The position numbers and the translations under genes were made by a program. Shown here piece by piece: positions 1 through 11,914 of a stretch of DNA of 64,000 nucleotides (the first letter of the stretch is position 1; each line of letters opens with the position of its first letter). Source of the stretch: Membranipora membranacea (Eukaryota > Bryozoa > Gymnolaemata > Cheilostomatida > Membraniporidae). A model generated the notes under the pieces. It saw nothing but the letters and a program-made list of their open reading frames with translations. It had not been told where the DNA came from and searched no databases. The stretch is from positions 32,402,162 to 32,466,161 of the forward strand of contig OU612067.1 in the NCBI GenBank assembly GCA_914767715.1. Reading direction: 5' to 3'.

Positions 1-600
1 CGGGTTCTGGAAAACGCGGAAAGGCGGAAAATCAGTTTCATCGCGGAAAAGCGTTTTCCGCGTTTTCGAAAATGCGGAAAATCGTTTTTCACCTTGAACT
101 TCATGATGGTGCTAAAAAAACCTACTGGAAAGACATTGAGACATCACTACTGTACTATATGAGTGTTTTTGGTAAAAATCAATTGAAAAAAATAATTTTT
201 TTGGAAAATGCGGAAAATATTTTTTTCCTCAAAAATTGATCTTAATGCATAGAAAATGAACTGTAACCCATTAAGATACCAACCCCATCTTTTAACGGCC
301 TGAATTTCAGGTTTTTTCATTTTTGGAAAAACGCGGAAAATCGTTTTCTGCGTTTTCGAAAATGAGGAAAATCGTTTTTCTCCTTGAATTTGTTGATGAT
401 GCTAAAAAAAACTACTGGAAAGACATTGAGACATCACTACTGTATTATATGAGTGTTTTGGGTAAAAATCAATTGAAAAAAAATTTTTTTTTTGGAAAAT
501 GCGGAAAAATTTTTTTTCCTCAAAAATTGATCGCAACGCATAGAAAACGAACTACAACCCCATCCCCAGCTTTTAACAGCCTGATGTTTGTAAAATCAAT
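1..600 (+). repeat. Two tandem copies of a ~300 bp GGAAAA-rich repeat
   Basis: Two head-to-tail copies, starting near 8 and near 318, share the same order of blocks: a GGAAAACGCGGAAAAT core, CTACTGGAAAGACATTGAGACA, an A/T-rich stretch, and CATAGAAAA near the end. The apparent open frame over 323-688 is only this repeat read through. The first copy touches the left edge, so the array may continue outside. It is related to the inverted pair near 1370-1834. No transposase or coding content is visible. Confidence 0.75.
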
Positions 601-1369
601 CAGCAGATATTATCTTTTGTGGACGCTGGATCATAAAGTACACAATTTGCCTTCCAATGGCACTACTGTATCATTTTTATTTTCTTGAAATGCAGGTAAC
701 TTTCAAAATGTTGAACTGAAGTTTAAATAATACTTACTTACAAAGGAAGAGACAGCATTCACCTCGCAATTGTGGTGGATCTGCTGGAGACTATTTTCTT
801 TTGTTTACCCATCAATATAATCCAATAGAGCCAGAATGATAACCAATGCAAAGTGATCACTGATCCTGGCTGAATGTCAAGATCCTGTCATGTGTTTAAT
901 TATGCAATATCAAATTGATAGTGAAATACTTCCAACAGTGAGCTTTACCAAGGTGCCCTCAACAAAATGTTTCAAAGCAACATCTTTCGAAATTTACATC
1001 AAAGCGGAAAACATATGATGTCCCAAAACACTGATGTAGAAACCAAGCGCAGTATATTGGAATCAAAGGAGTGAGGGCTCATGAAGGTGAAAGAAACAAA
1101 TGTGAAGTATGAAACAACTGCTCAGTAAGAACTCCCGGAAACAATAAAAAAAAACCAAACGCGAATCTCTAGTATTAGTATAGTACAGGTATAATTTTTG
1201 AGAAATTTTGTCAGATGGCCACTTATTGTATGGTTGCTGCTTGCAGCTATAAATGGTAGCGCTCAATCCTTGAATAGCTATAGAAAAGTGTATGTCGATA
1301 TCTCACGATTACTGAATCTCAATCTCATGTCATTTGGATTGTTTAAGTTTAAGTATCTTTGGTGTCACA
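601..1369. other. Spacer between opposed repeat pairs, no gene seen
   Basis: Plain AT-rich sequence separating the direct pair of ~300 bp repeats from the inverted pair. I see no splice-bounded exon or homology. A short TTG-initiated frame near 1198 has a hydrophobic start but no supporting ATG or splice context. Confidence 0.4.
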
Positions 1370-1834
1370 CACGATTTTCCGCATTTTCGAAAAGGCGAAA
1401 AACGATTTTCCGCGTTTTCCAAAAATGAAAAAACCTGAAATTCAGGCCGTTAAAAGATGGGGATGATATCTTAATGGGTTTCAGTTCATTTTCTATGCAT
1501 TGAGATCAATTTTTGAGGAAAAAAATATTTTCTGCATTTTCCAAAAAAAAATTTTTTCAATTGAATTTTACCAAAAACACTCATATAATACAGTAGTGCT
1601 GTCTCATTGTCTTTCCAGTAGTTTTTTTTTAGCATCATCATGAAATTCAAGGTGAAAATCGAATTTCCGCATTTTCGAAAACGCGGAAAACGATTTTCCA
1701 CGTTTTCCAAAAATGAAAAAACCTGAAATTCATGCCGTTAAAAGATGGGGATGGTATCTTAATGGGTTACAGCTCATTTTCTATGCATTGAGATCAATTT
1801 TTGAGGAAAAAAATATTTTCCGCATTTTCTAAAA
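1370..1834 (-). repeat. Inverted pair of the ~300 bp repeat (second copy partial)
   Basis: Reverse-complement copies of the repeat at 1-600. The block TTTTCCAAAAATGAAAAAAC recurs at about 1417 and 1711, giving a period near 294 bp. With the left pair it forms a very large imperfect inverted repeat around a ~770 bp spacer. The open minus frame at 1486-1710 is repeat, not a gene. Confidence 0.7.
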
Positions 1835-2429
1835 AAGGTGAAATATGTTGGCATGTAGGATAAAATAACTTCCATATAATACAACTCTCAAACTCTGCAA
1901 TTTTTGACAGCTTTTTAATAAGGTAGGGATAGGGAGGTTAATGTGAGCCATGATTTTTCCATATATATATCTACTTGATAAGTGTGTTAGTTAGGAAACA
2001 TTGATTTAGTGCCTATAAAAATTACACAGGGGGAGGGGGGGGGGGGTATGGAGGTGGTTGTAGAATTTTTTTTCATTAAGTTCAAATTCTCAAAAAATCT
2101 TATGGTGGTGACCACGCTGCGAGTGAATGAGGTGAGATATACTGCTAGGCACCAGGGCAGGCGAGCTAAAGTGGCTATTTATATACCATGCAGATCAGCC
2201 ATATCCGACATATCCGACTTAATTAGATCCGCTTGTTGAGCAGCTTTGGTTATACTTTTTGATGAAAGCACCCTGTAACGGTCAGCGAATAGCATATCAT
2301 GACTGATAATTATGACTAAACACGTACACAAATCCTAAAGCTATCTCATGTAAAACTTCCCATTAGAGCATTGTGAAAGCTTTCTTCATTGTTCATTTGA
2401 ACATTGACTACATGTACCATAATGATTTC

Positions 2430-2945
2430 ACTCTTTGCCATGAGCTCCTTCGGAGCAGATCATCATCTAGCTATTAGCTCAAGGCAGATTGTCACATTCA
2501 AAACCTTTTAACTTTTATTTAAAATCAGCTGACGTAACGTACCGTGTGCAAATAAGGCTAATAACGTAAATAATTCTTCCGACATACTTGATTTTATACG
2601 TCCTACTATTTGATGTATTGAGACTTTCTCTATTTTGTATGTTAATTGCAAAGCTATTTCTCTGCTTTATGATGTGCCTTTTAGCACATTACTTTCACTG
2701 AAAATGTCAACTTATTTATCTTTCAATTCTTCTTTACAGTTATTACGAATCGACGTGATCCTGTAAAACTACACCTAATAAACCTCACACAGTAAACGTT
2801 ACAGTAATAACTTATTAGCCTTATTTGCACACAGTACGTTACGTCAGCTGAGTTAAAGTAAAGGTTAAATGTTTTGTATGTGACAATCTGCCATGAGCTA
2901 ATAGCTGGATGATTATCTGCTCCGAAGGAGCTCATGGCAAAGAGT
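2430..2945. mobile_element. Palindromic MITE-like element
   Basis: The left arm starts ACTCTTTGCCATGAGCTCC and the right arm ends with its exact reverse complement. Similarity between arms continues inwards for about 130 bp, including TCAGCTGACGTAACGTAC against the matching GTACGTTACGTCAGCTGA near 2834. The ~250 bp centre has no coding content. I could not identify a target-site duplication, so the exact ends are provisional. It lies just upstream of the first recognisable arylsulfatase exon. Confidence 0.7.
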
Positions 2946-3427
2946 CAAACGTAACATATTTACAATAATGGAAGTATATGCATAAGTTTGCAGCAGATTC
3001 TTTACTTCTTACTTGTAGCTTGTATGTGATTCTTTTGCAGGATGGAATGACGTTGGATATCATAATCCCCTTATACAAACACCTCATATTAATCAGATGT
3101 TGAGAGATGGTAAAGAACTTACTAGTCATCACTCTCAACCCCTCTGCACACCGTGAGTACAGACTTATTTTATAACTTCATCATAGTATGAGCTCAAATC
3201 AGCATATACACACAGAAAAAAAATAGCTTGGTTATGATTCTGAGATAGTTCCCCTACTTCACCCTTGCAATTAATTGTTTTGACTCTAAAATGACCTGCC
3301 AATTGAAGAACCATTATCTGTGATTTGATAGTCTGAAATAATCAACTGTCTTTTGAAACTGGCCAAAGGTGATTAAAGACTTAAATTAACTCTAAAATAT
3401 GATTCTTATTTGATTAATTCTAAAGCT

Positions 3428-3600
3428 GAGGCCACACGAGGCTGTTTTCTCACGATTCGTATAAATAATTCACAAATAATTTCGTACGAATAGGGGTTTA
3501 CACGATTTCGTGAAACATTGTATGTTCACGATGCACGAATCCGAATAGTATAAATCGTATAAATCGTATAAATTTGTGAAAATGCATGAGTGCTCTGTTC
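3428..3600. repeat. Dispersed repeat fragment with CACGATGCACGAA motif
   Basis: Begins GGCCACACGAGGC and contains many short TCGTATAAAT and ACGATTTCGTG elements. A related block occurs at 47936-47990, sharing ATGTTCACGATGC, then CGAA and CGTATA. The style resembles an end of a DNA transposon, perhaps Harbinger-like, but no matching opposite end is visible. Confidence 0.35.
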
Positions 3601-6600
3601 AAAATTTGCAACGGTGAGGCTTTGATCTAAAAAAAAAGCTTCCAGAGATTTGTGTCCCGCTTGTGCCAGCAGAAAGGAGGTATCGTGTGCCTGATGGCCA
3701 CAGAGTACTTTAGATCTATATTAATAATAATGGCAATTTCGATTAACCTTATACTCAAACAATGAAATGGACGGCCCCACGATTTGTGGCTCGCCAAACA
3801 GGAGTAGGCCAGGATGGGTCTTGGTTAATTTCACATAATTCTACAAAAGAGCAAATGACTATAGGTCTAACACACTGGTGATTATTAACAAGGCGACAAA
3901 GCGAAAGGTTTACATTGTATGAAAACACAGCGATACGGCAATTTGACAATATGGCAATACGCTCAGTATCTAAATAATTTAATATTTTAGCCAGATATGG
4001 ACACCAATCTAAAATCACTAGAGTCAGCCAATTCTGGGTGTGTGATGTCTGCCTGGCTGGTCTATCATTTCCTATAATTCCATAGCAACATTATTCTATA
4101 AGAATATAAATATAGTGTGCAGTGTGCATCCTATAATAGATAATTATGGATGATATAGGCTGTCCATCTCTTTATTGAATATTTAAATTTCCTAAGATAG
4201 CTCATAGATGGCCTAAGAGGGTTTATTCTACTTCTACAGTATAAGTAAATAGTGTAAAGAGGAGACAACTTCTCTATTTATCCGAAAGTGGAGCCATTTC
4301 TCAAATTGGTCAGAAAGCCGTACATTAACTGACAACAGTCGCTCAGCAGGTGTGCTAGTATACACTGTGCACCTATTGAGGATGGGAGGGATGAGTGACC
4401 AGAAGGGACATCTCCACCTAAGTGAGAATTGTTAGGTGCTTGCTTGCTGACACCGCTGAATTCACCTTGACCTTCTATTCCTGTATCTTGTATTTGTAGA
4501 TGGCAACCAGGTGATTGTCACAGACAGTGTTTGCCCACTAATATGGGTTTTGATGAGTACAGAGGAATAATGTTACTACTTTACTCAGGGTATGTGAAAT
4601 GATACAACTTGAAAACTTTTCTGAAAATTCAGGAGTATTTTGTTTTATTTGAGACTGCTGATATCATATATTCCTCCCGCCTCAAACTTTTTCAGCCCAA
4701 CTCTATTATATTGCATCCTTAATTTTTGTGCATATAGGTTTCTGGTCCTTTATTTCTCCTACAATTATATTAAACTTACACCCTCACATATCTATGATCA
4801 ATTTTATATTTATACTCAGACTGATGCTTTTCTCCTCAACAATCAAGCGATAGCTTTTCATTACATCTATGCACACCTTAAAGAAGTATTGTACTTTTAA
4901 GAAGCTAACTTTCAACCACTTCATTTAGAATAGATGATGTCCACCCATAAATCCTTGTCTTTTATCCTACCATAGTGTTATTTTTGTTAAATTCATGATT
5001 TAGTTAACAAACTAGAAAGAAAATTGTTGAGATGAGATGCAAAAAAAAGTGATACCATAAAGGTTTCAAGACTATACAGCACTGACTGAATTGATTGTAA
5101 TTTATATCTTAATATTTATTCCAGACACCCTTGGTGATCAAGGACTTTTTGTTCGGTATGTGAATGAGACACAATCGTTTGATCAGCTTGGTACTCTTCA
5201 CTCGGTATGTATACCTCCGTACTGCTTATAAATTACTTTTGTTTTATTTTCTTAGTGGATATTATTCTTCATGTGATGACGTCTACTTAATTACAACAGG
5301 AATTCTCTCTTTGAAGTACTGTACTGATTATCGTTTTCTGCACTCATTTTTTTAGCTAGTAGAAAAAGCTGATGTAAAAGAGATCATTGCCACCCACAAA
5401 CATTATCACAGTGATAAGCCTCTATTCCTGATAGTGTCACCCACTGCACCCCACGGGCCTTTACAGGTAAAAACCTAAAGTTAGCCACTGACATTAAAAG
5501 TCGAGCGTGTCAAACAATCTGGTATCATTGTACTAGCATCTTTTTAGTCGAGTAATTTGGGATCTTGCTCTTAAGCAAAGGAGACGCTAAGTGCAAAAAA
5601 CTTTGCTTGTGAATGAAATGATTGCCTGCTGAAAGCCTAGCTCAATCGCACTTTTCAATCATAAAAACTCTCGTCCATTTATAGTCTTGATACCCTGTGA
5701 CCGTCTAAGGATGTTGCTTGGTTTTTTTGTTTCCGGTATTAGTACGGGTCTACGGACTTGATCCTGATGGGGCACAGGAGCATGGCCGCTCCCCGCTCCC
5801 GGCTGCATTTTTCAATTTAAACCTGAAGTATAATTAAGCTAGACCTCCAGTCATCCGCTACCTGATCTGGACAGTACATGATTGATGTATTTGACAAACT
5901 CAATCCTGAACAGCCATTTCATTTTTTTTTCTTGGTAATATTAAAAGGGAGTCTTACTACAGATAATTGTTTCGAGAACTATGTGTTAAGTTTTCCTGTC
6001 TGAGAATCATCACATACGCCATACCAGGCGAGTAAGATACGTTTCAGTTGCAGCTTTCACTTTTCATTCACAACAAAACCGCTGTCGCCAAAAATGTGGC
6101 CAAATCCTAAAAGATTTGAAGTATTTTTTAATTTTTGTCCAATGGTTTAATCTTTTTGTTCTGCAGGTCACTGAAAGTATGTTTGATATCTATGATACAC
6201 TTACAGAGACAAATCAGACGGAGAGGAGAAAATTCCTTGGTGAGTGGTAGTTATGACCTTGAAACTCTGAAGGCGCTAATTTTGTATTCTATGCAGGTGA
6301 TGATTGATTAGGCCATCTGACCGGCATACACATAGACTTTATGATGAATCTAATCAAGACACCATATGCAGCTTAATTGATGTTGCGACATAAACATGTT
6401 TCTGTTTGGTATCTGCATTAGATGATATTATAGAGTAGACAATTCAATCACTTAAGGTTGCTGGACTGTATGATAACAGCGTAATTGTCTCCACTTCGGA
6501 TGTGAGTAAAAATTTTATTTTTTGTAAGTAGGGTAGGAATCAACCTTTACGCTCAGGTCAATCATAGGAGTTTTTCCCTCATTTCAAAAAGACAAAGTAC

Positions 6601-6805
6601 AAACAAACAAAATTTAATTACATTTAATATATACCTGACCTTTATCAAAGCATACATTTGTGTACATTTATGACACACGCTTGATTGGGTTATAAAGCCC
6701 CAGCAGTTAATTATCTGAAAATTGTTTCAAACATTATGAACCGGAACTTCTTTCCTCTCTTCAGGCAGAAATAGCTCAGTGATCCATTCTGCATGCATCT
6801 TAATA

Positions 6806-7263
6806 GACAGTTTTCTGAGCTCTAATTTGAGGCGCTGTCCTCTCTCTAGTTTGGTACTTTAAACCCACGCCGCATAGGAAAAACGTGGTGAAAGAGGGTT
6901 ATCTTTAAAACCGCTTATGTTAGGATAAAAAATGATTTATGATTCAGAATCTGCACCATTATAAGCCCTGTGAGAAAGGGTTTCCAAATCATTGGGGCTT
7001 CATGAACAATTCCATGGAATTTGTCCGCAAAACTGGCAGAAATTGATATAACTGACTATCCTTATACCAAAATTCTTTCCCAAACTCCCTAGTTTTTAAT
7101 GGTGCAGACTCTGAATCAACAATAATTTTTCATCCTAAGATAAGCGGTTTTCAAGATAAACCTCTTTTCCGCACGTTTTTCCTATGCAGCGTGGGGTAAA
7201 AGTACCAAACTGGAAAGAGGACAACTCCGGATTACGGCCGAAATCGGAGCTCAGAAAACTGTC
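6806..7263. mobile_element. Palindromic TA-flanked MITE (Tc1/mariner-like)
   Basis: Terminal arms GACAGTTTTCTGAGCTC and its reverse complement are each flanked by TA (6804-6805 and 7264-7265), as expected for a TA target duplication. Arm similarity extends about 180-200 bp inwards, for example AGTTTGGTACTTT near 6850 against the matching AAAGTACCAAACT block near 7198. There is no transposase. It sits in the intron before the last recognisable sulfatase exon. The minus open frame at 7135-7335 falls largely inside it. Confidence 0.75.
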
Positions 7264-7647
7264 TATACCTAAAGAAAATTTTAACAACAACACTAGCTGA
7301 CTCAGAATGTGGCTGAGTGTTACTTCTGAATTCATAATTCCAACCTTTTAATAGGAATAAAAAAATCCTTTAGGATGGAAAGCATAAAAACAAACAATTA
7401 CTTTGTTTGCAGAACGGTGGTACAAACAAGCCAATCATACCGGGACTTCCTGGATTCGGAAACAACTATCCACTAAGGGGTCAGAAAGCTGATCACTACG
7501 AAGGCGGAATACGTTGTACTGTACCTACAGTTTATCTCAATACAAGGTTACCTACATACACAAGAGGCATACAGAGGGATTTTCTCATGCACATCACTGA
7601 CTGGTTTCCAACCTTTCTAAGGCTCACAGACGGTGATGCATGGACTG

Positions 7648-10039
7648 GTAAGCTTTTGAATCAGTATTAACCACAGAAGCTGTAGAAAAATAGTCAAGTT
7701 GTTCGTTCGCAAGCTCTCAGGGAAGGGGTCGGGTTTTGGTGCTCGACAAGTGTTGTAGAAAAAAGCAAGCTTGAGCCTTTTAGAATGCTTATCTGTGTTA
7801 TTTGATCTTTGGAAGGATTTACTCACCTCTCCGATACTCCGGAATATTTAATTCAGGCTCAACACTTCGCATTGTGTTTGGTCAATCAGATCGTATTAAA
7901 AGTTTTTTTCATGTAAACGATGGTCAGTAAATCTTCAAAAAAAGGTGAACAAATACCCGTACACAGCACATCAAACCAGTTTTGTAAATTGTTATATCAA
8001 GACTTTACAGGTGGAATTAAAAATAATAGGCAATTTAATTTGAGGCGTCATCGGAATTCATATGTATAACAGGTGTGTATTATCACTGATGTATACCTTG
8101 GAGTTCAGTCCCTAGCAATTCAGCACCACATCGATCTCTAAAAGTAGGACCATGAATTTTTTCATGAACTTTTAGTAGCCTGTATAGACGCCTGATGGGT
8201 AAAATCTCTGGATGGTGACAACACCTGGTTATAACGATGAGATGTTGAATAAGAAATTTGATTGGCTAGCTGTACACAATATTTAGGAGATGTATGGAGG
8301 ACTACCAAAACTTTTGGATATACACTTGTCATTTTCATATTTCTTGTCAAAATAATTAAATTTAACTTTAGAAAATCTAATTTTGCCTATTTACTGTTTT
8401 AGAAGATCATTTAGTACATATTTTTTGACAAAAAAGGTAACATCGAAACCGTGTATTGTAAGCCTAAGCTCAGAAGAGAGAAGAAAGAATTGTTAATAAT
8501 GCAGAGCATGGTAATTGTGATTCGATCATGTCTTTTTGATATAATTAAAGTTGTCCTCTCTTTCAGTCGAATATAGGTGCCCCAATATTTACGTCAGAAG
8601 CTCTGTCGATCAGAGATGCACTGTGAATAGTGTAATCTCGAAATTAGTGTGATATCTGCCCTGTTATAAAGGTGAAGGTTGCTGCAGATATCCAATAGTT
8701 CAGGCAGATATCCTACTCAGATGAAAGCCAGTCACCAGTCAAATACTGAGCAAAAATATGGCAGTATTATTTCTATGTAACCACAAACGTGAAGGCGATG
8801 CAAGCACTATCCTGCAAGCTGAGTCATATTTCCATCTATTGAATTCTTTTGGTTTTAAAGCCTGGCTTGTGTCTATTTACTACAGCTGATAAAGACAGAT
8901 GTTTGAAGATTCAACAAAGCAAATGTTCCAGCAAAGGGGGAGGTGGGAGGGATGCGCTTAATTAGAATCCAAATGGGCAGAATTTTCAAAGCAAAGTCTT
9001 CACTATAACTATCATTTAAAACCTCAATCCCTAAAAATGGGCACAACTCCTAAGTTAGTAACCATAAACTGTTAGCTGCTCACTGTTCAAAAGCTAAAGG
9101 AATATTTACCATAATATTCTTGCCATCTACTGAAAGCCTCCAGAGGCAATAAAAGACGTTGCATGTAAGTTTATGTATGTATTGTATTGAGAATTTACAG
9201 CTGAGAGCATAAGATTATTTTATTTTATCATCACTCCGAACAGAGCACTAAAAAGATTATTCATTTGAATAGTTATATTATTCAATGATCCTTATATTGC
9301 TGCCGGCTGACATAACATATGTAATAATAGCTGCTGCTGCCCTTGCTGTCCTTGTAGTGCCATGTACCCTGCAGGTAACACAGAGAACTTAGAGAAGATG
9401 ACATCAAAGATATTCACCAATCAAGCGATATACTGTATTGTATTTATATTGTAAAATATAAATCAGATGACCTCGTCAAGGACCATGGGATGCTAAATAA
9501 GTAGAGACAGAGGAGCTCAAATAATTCATCTACCCCTGGTTTTATCCAATTGAATGAAGTGAACTTGGATAAATGCTAATGTAGTTTCCCATTTTTTCAA
9601 TATTGAACGATGTGAATTCCCTTGGTTATGGCACTGAATAAATGGTGGTTTCTAGTGACAAGAACACGTTATTTTGAAAGTGAATTTTTATTATCGTAAA
9701 AAGAACCAATGTACAGTTGACGTGTCTGGCCTAGAGGCCAAGTCAAGTCAGCTTTTGGGAACCAAAACTTTAAAGCCAACACACCTATTGGATAAAAGAC
9801 TGCTGTAATTTTTTTATCACATTTTGCTGTATTTTACACACAATCGTCTCACCAGGCTGGTTGTTAAAATAAAATGTAATGATCAAGTAAAACATACAGT
9901 TGGATTTCTTCTTCCCTGACTGACTGATGTACGCATAAATTGTGCAATGTTAACCTCAATTTTCCTATATTATAGTACAAACACCAGTCATCTCATCCAA
10001 ACTAGTAGTTGAATTAGGGGTTGCGTAAACACAGATCTT
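7648..10039. other. Non-coding stretch downstream of the sulfatase remnant
   Basis: I looked for the missing 3' sulfatase exons here and saw none. A hydrophobic run ending CCCTGCAG before GTAACA near 9374 could be mistaken for a membrane-segment exon, but it has no partner exons. The rest is AT-rich with no repeats that I recognise. Confidence 0.4.
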
Positions 10040-10411
10040 ATGGTGCAAGGGTTCTCACTAGGCGTTCAGAAGAACTGCCCAATTTTAAAAACTGAATTGA
10101 GGCTCAGACCAGCAAAGTCTCCACTATTAGCTCAGATGGAAGAAGAACAAAAACACAATACAATCATAGGGCCGTTCACAATCCCACCAATCATAGGGCC
10201 CTTCACACTCCCACCAATCATAAGGCCCTTCACAATCCCACCAATCATAGGGCCCTTCACAACCCCACCAATCATAGGGCCCTTCACAATGCCACCGATT
10301 GATGATATGATACTATCTCCTCTTTCTGTTATACCTAAACCGTGTGATTTAAATCTTTTGAGCCCACAAGGTAACTCAGTGCATGATTTTATCAATGAAG
10401 AAAACGAATAG
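10040..10411 (+). CDS. Doubtful 123-residue ORF with IIGPFTIPP repeats
   Basis: An ATG-initiated frame ends in a stop at 10411 and holds five tandem nine-residue units of the form IIGPFT-x-PP at about residues 42-86, flanked by ordinary mixed-composition sequence. Variation between copies is mostly single-base and keeps the frame (ILE, LEU, THR, MET at the eighth-to-seventh position; one G to R). The opposite strand is also open, so openness is weak evidence. An acceptor-like ACAG stands just upstream at 10031-10034, so it could be a last exon. Not recognised as any family. It may be no more than a minisatellite that happens to be in frame. Confidence 0.25.
   Translation: MVQGFSLGVQKNCPILKTELRLRPAKSPLLAQMEEEQKHNTIIGPFTIPPIIGPFTLPPIIRPFTIPPIIGPFTTPPIIGPFTMPPIDDMILSPLSVIPKPCDLNLLSPQGNSVHDFINEENE
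10163..10297 (+). repeat. 27 bp minisatellite, five copies
   Basis: Unit ATCATAGGGCCCTTCACAAT plus CCCACCA, repeated five times with only a few substitutions. The length is a multiple of three, so an overlapping frame stays open through it. Confidence 0.9.
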
Positions 10412-11490
10412 GTTTTACTACTGTTCGGTTGATGATGTAGCAAAAGCAAAAAGTATGATAGCTAGACCGCCTCTTGGTCATGTGTGACTAGCTAAAGTGG
10501 AATTAGCTGACGCATATTGTTTGGTCCCCATTCAGACTTAGCACTGGAAAATCTAGAAATTTGTGTTCAGGGAGAGTTTTACATCAACAGGGTGCTTCCA
10601 ATTAGCGCTTCATCTTCTTGTAATATTTTCCAGTGGATCAGCAACAGCACAAAATAAAGGCAATCAATCAAAATGACTGTAGCAATTATCGCTGTATATT
10701 TATAGTAATAGAGTTTGCACGATTGTAGAACTTATTTAGTCCTTCACTTGTTCCATGTTCTCTAGGTACTGACTAACATTGTAAAATTAACTAGCAAGCT
10801 TGTGTTATAACTTGACCATTTGAATGGGTTTGTGATGGGCTGCCCATTACAGTTCTGTGTTTGGCTTGAGTTCAAATATTATCATGAATCGACATAAAAC
10901 AAAAACGGAACACCACTAATAGCGTTCGGTTTGATGGGTTGTTTTTCTTATATTTCTGTAAAGCGCTATGGAAATTAAAGTATTATTTTAATCGATAAAT
11001 TTACTGTAAAACCAGGATAAGCCTGAACGGGGACTGCCTGTAAAAAGATCAAATAACTGTTAAATGTGGATGAAGAAATTTCAGAAATCAAAGCAGCTTT
11101 TTCTCATCAATCCATCAAGTATGTATTGAATTAGAGAGTTGTGTGTTCAATCTCAATAGGAACATAACTCCCAATCTTCAGTGCTGAGTGTTGATTGTAC
11201 TGATATGGTAATCTGATTGGTCAGTTCTTTTTAACCTTGATAAATAACAAACAAAAAAAGTTGCACAAGTTGGGGCTCTTCTTCTAAGCCCGCAATATGT
11301 CAGCGCACCTTGAACATGATCTCAGGCTTCATATTATCCAGCATGTGAAAGTTTTTGATATCTTTGTTTTTATTCTTTAGTCTGTGTTGCACCTCACTGC
11401 ATGCCGTGTCTTCCAGCCAGGACAGGTATATACCACACGATAAGATGCCTTGGATTCTTGGAAGTAGTTCAAATTATCTGAGTTGGCGCT

Positions 11491-11530
11491 TGAGTTTTTG
11501 TTGTTATACTGTTTGAACAACAAAAACTCA
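11491..11530. repeat. Perfect 15 bp inverted repeat (hairpin)
   Basis: TGAGTTTTTGTTGTT at 11491-11505 is exactly complementary to AACAACAAAAACTCA at 11516-11530, with a 10-base spacer. It could form a hairpin in RNA or single-stranded DNA. No gene context is seen. Confidence 0.85.
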
Positions 11531-11585
11531 GGGGGCACTGACTTGAGTCAAAACCGTCCAAGGAGTGGTCCTTTCTTGGTCCAAA

Positions 11586-11622
11586 CCAGGGAGGGTGGTA
11601 GGGTATATCCCACCCTCCCTGG
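11586..11622. repeat. Perfect 13 bp GC-rich inverted repeat
   Basis: CCAGGGAGGGTGG at 11586-11598 pairs exactly with CCACCCTCCCTGG at 11610-11622, with an 11-base spacer. Flanking sequence extends the pairing imperfectly. Confidence 0.85.
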
Positions 11623-11914
11623 TCAAACATTGTCAAAGACCCAGGTTTTGGAGTAGGGGTACTGTATAATCATTTTTGTTTGGTGAACAAAGGAGTACAA
11701 TGGCATGCAAAGTTTGCTTGTCTTAATGCATGTTGGGTATGTGTGATCGATGGCTTGGGAGCATCATGTATGCTTGCCTCAGTTCTCCACTTTCGCTACA
11801 CTCATTTGTGGGTATCACAGTCCACCCGCTGCTACAATATGTTGGAACCACTGATAAAGGGTATTTTACAACTGTACTTTATTTTGTAATGGTTGAAGAA
11901 AAAAATCAAGTTTT

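Larger units (their letters stand above)
3041..7647 (+). pseudogene. Arylsulfatase (ARSB-like), decayed multi-exon copy
   Basis: Splice-bounded exons at 3041-3152, 4500-4589, 5125-5204, 5356-5466, 6167-6239, 6422-6501 and 7413-7647 encode sulfatase blocks in family order: GWNDVG, PLCTP (start of the C-x-P-S-R formylglycine motif), QCLPTNMGFDEY, PHGPLQ, SDNGG across the last junction, and NNYPLRGQK with EGGIR. Phases agree from 5125 onward. Damage is clear. The exon carrying the SR of C-x-P-S-R and the TGR block is not found between 3153 and 4499. The KWHLG motif reads WQPG, losing the usual His. Phases of 4589 and 5125 do not match. An in-frame TAG lies at 6436-6438. No 5' signal-peptide exon and no 3' exons were found. 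Family members hydrolyse sulfate esters, usually in lysosomes or outside the cell; this copy probably cannot. An unrecognised active gene with a sequencing error is a weaker alternative. Confidence 0.8.

Noticed and set aside
9310-9375. Hydrophobic, TM-like exon ending CCCTGCAG|GTAACA
   Set aside because: No convincing acceptor and no partner exons; not tied to the sulfatase remnant.
11382-11425. Possible exon bounded by ATTCTTTAG and CAG|GTATAT
   Set aside because: Very short, unknown peptide, no compatible neighbours.
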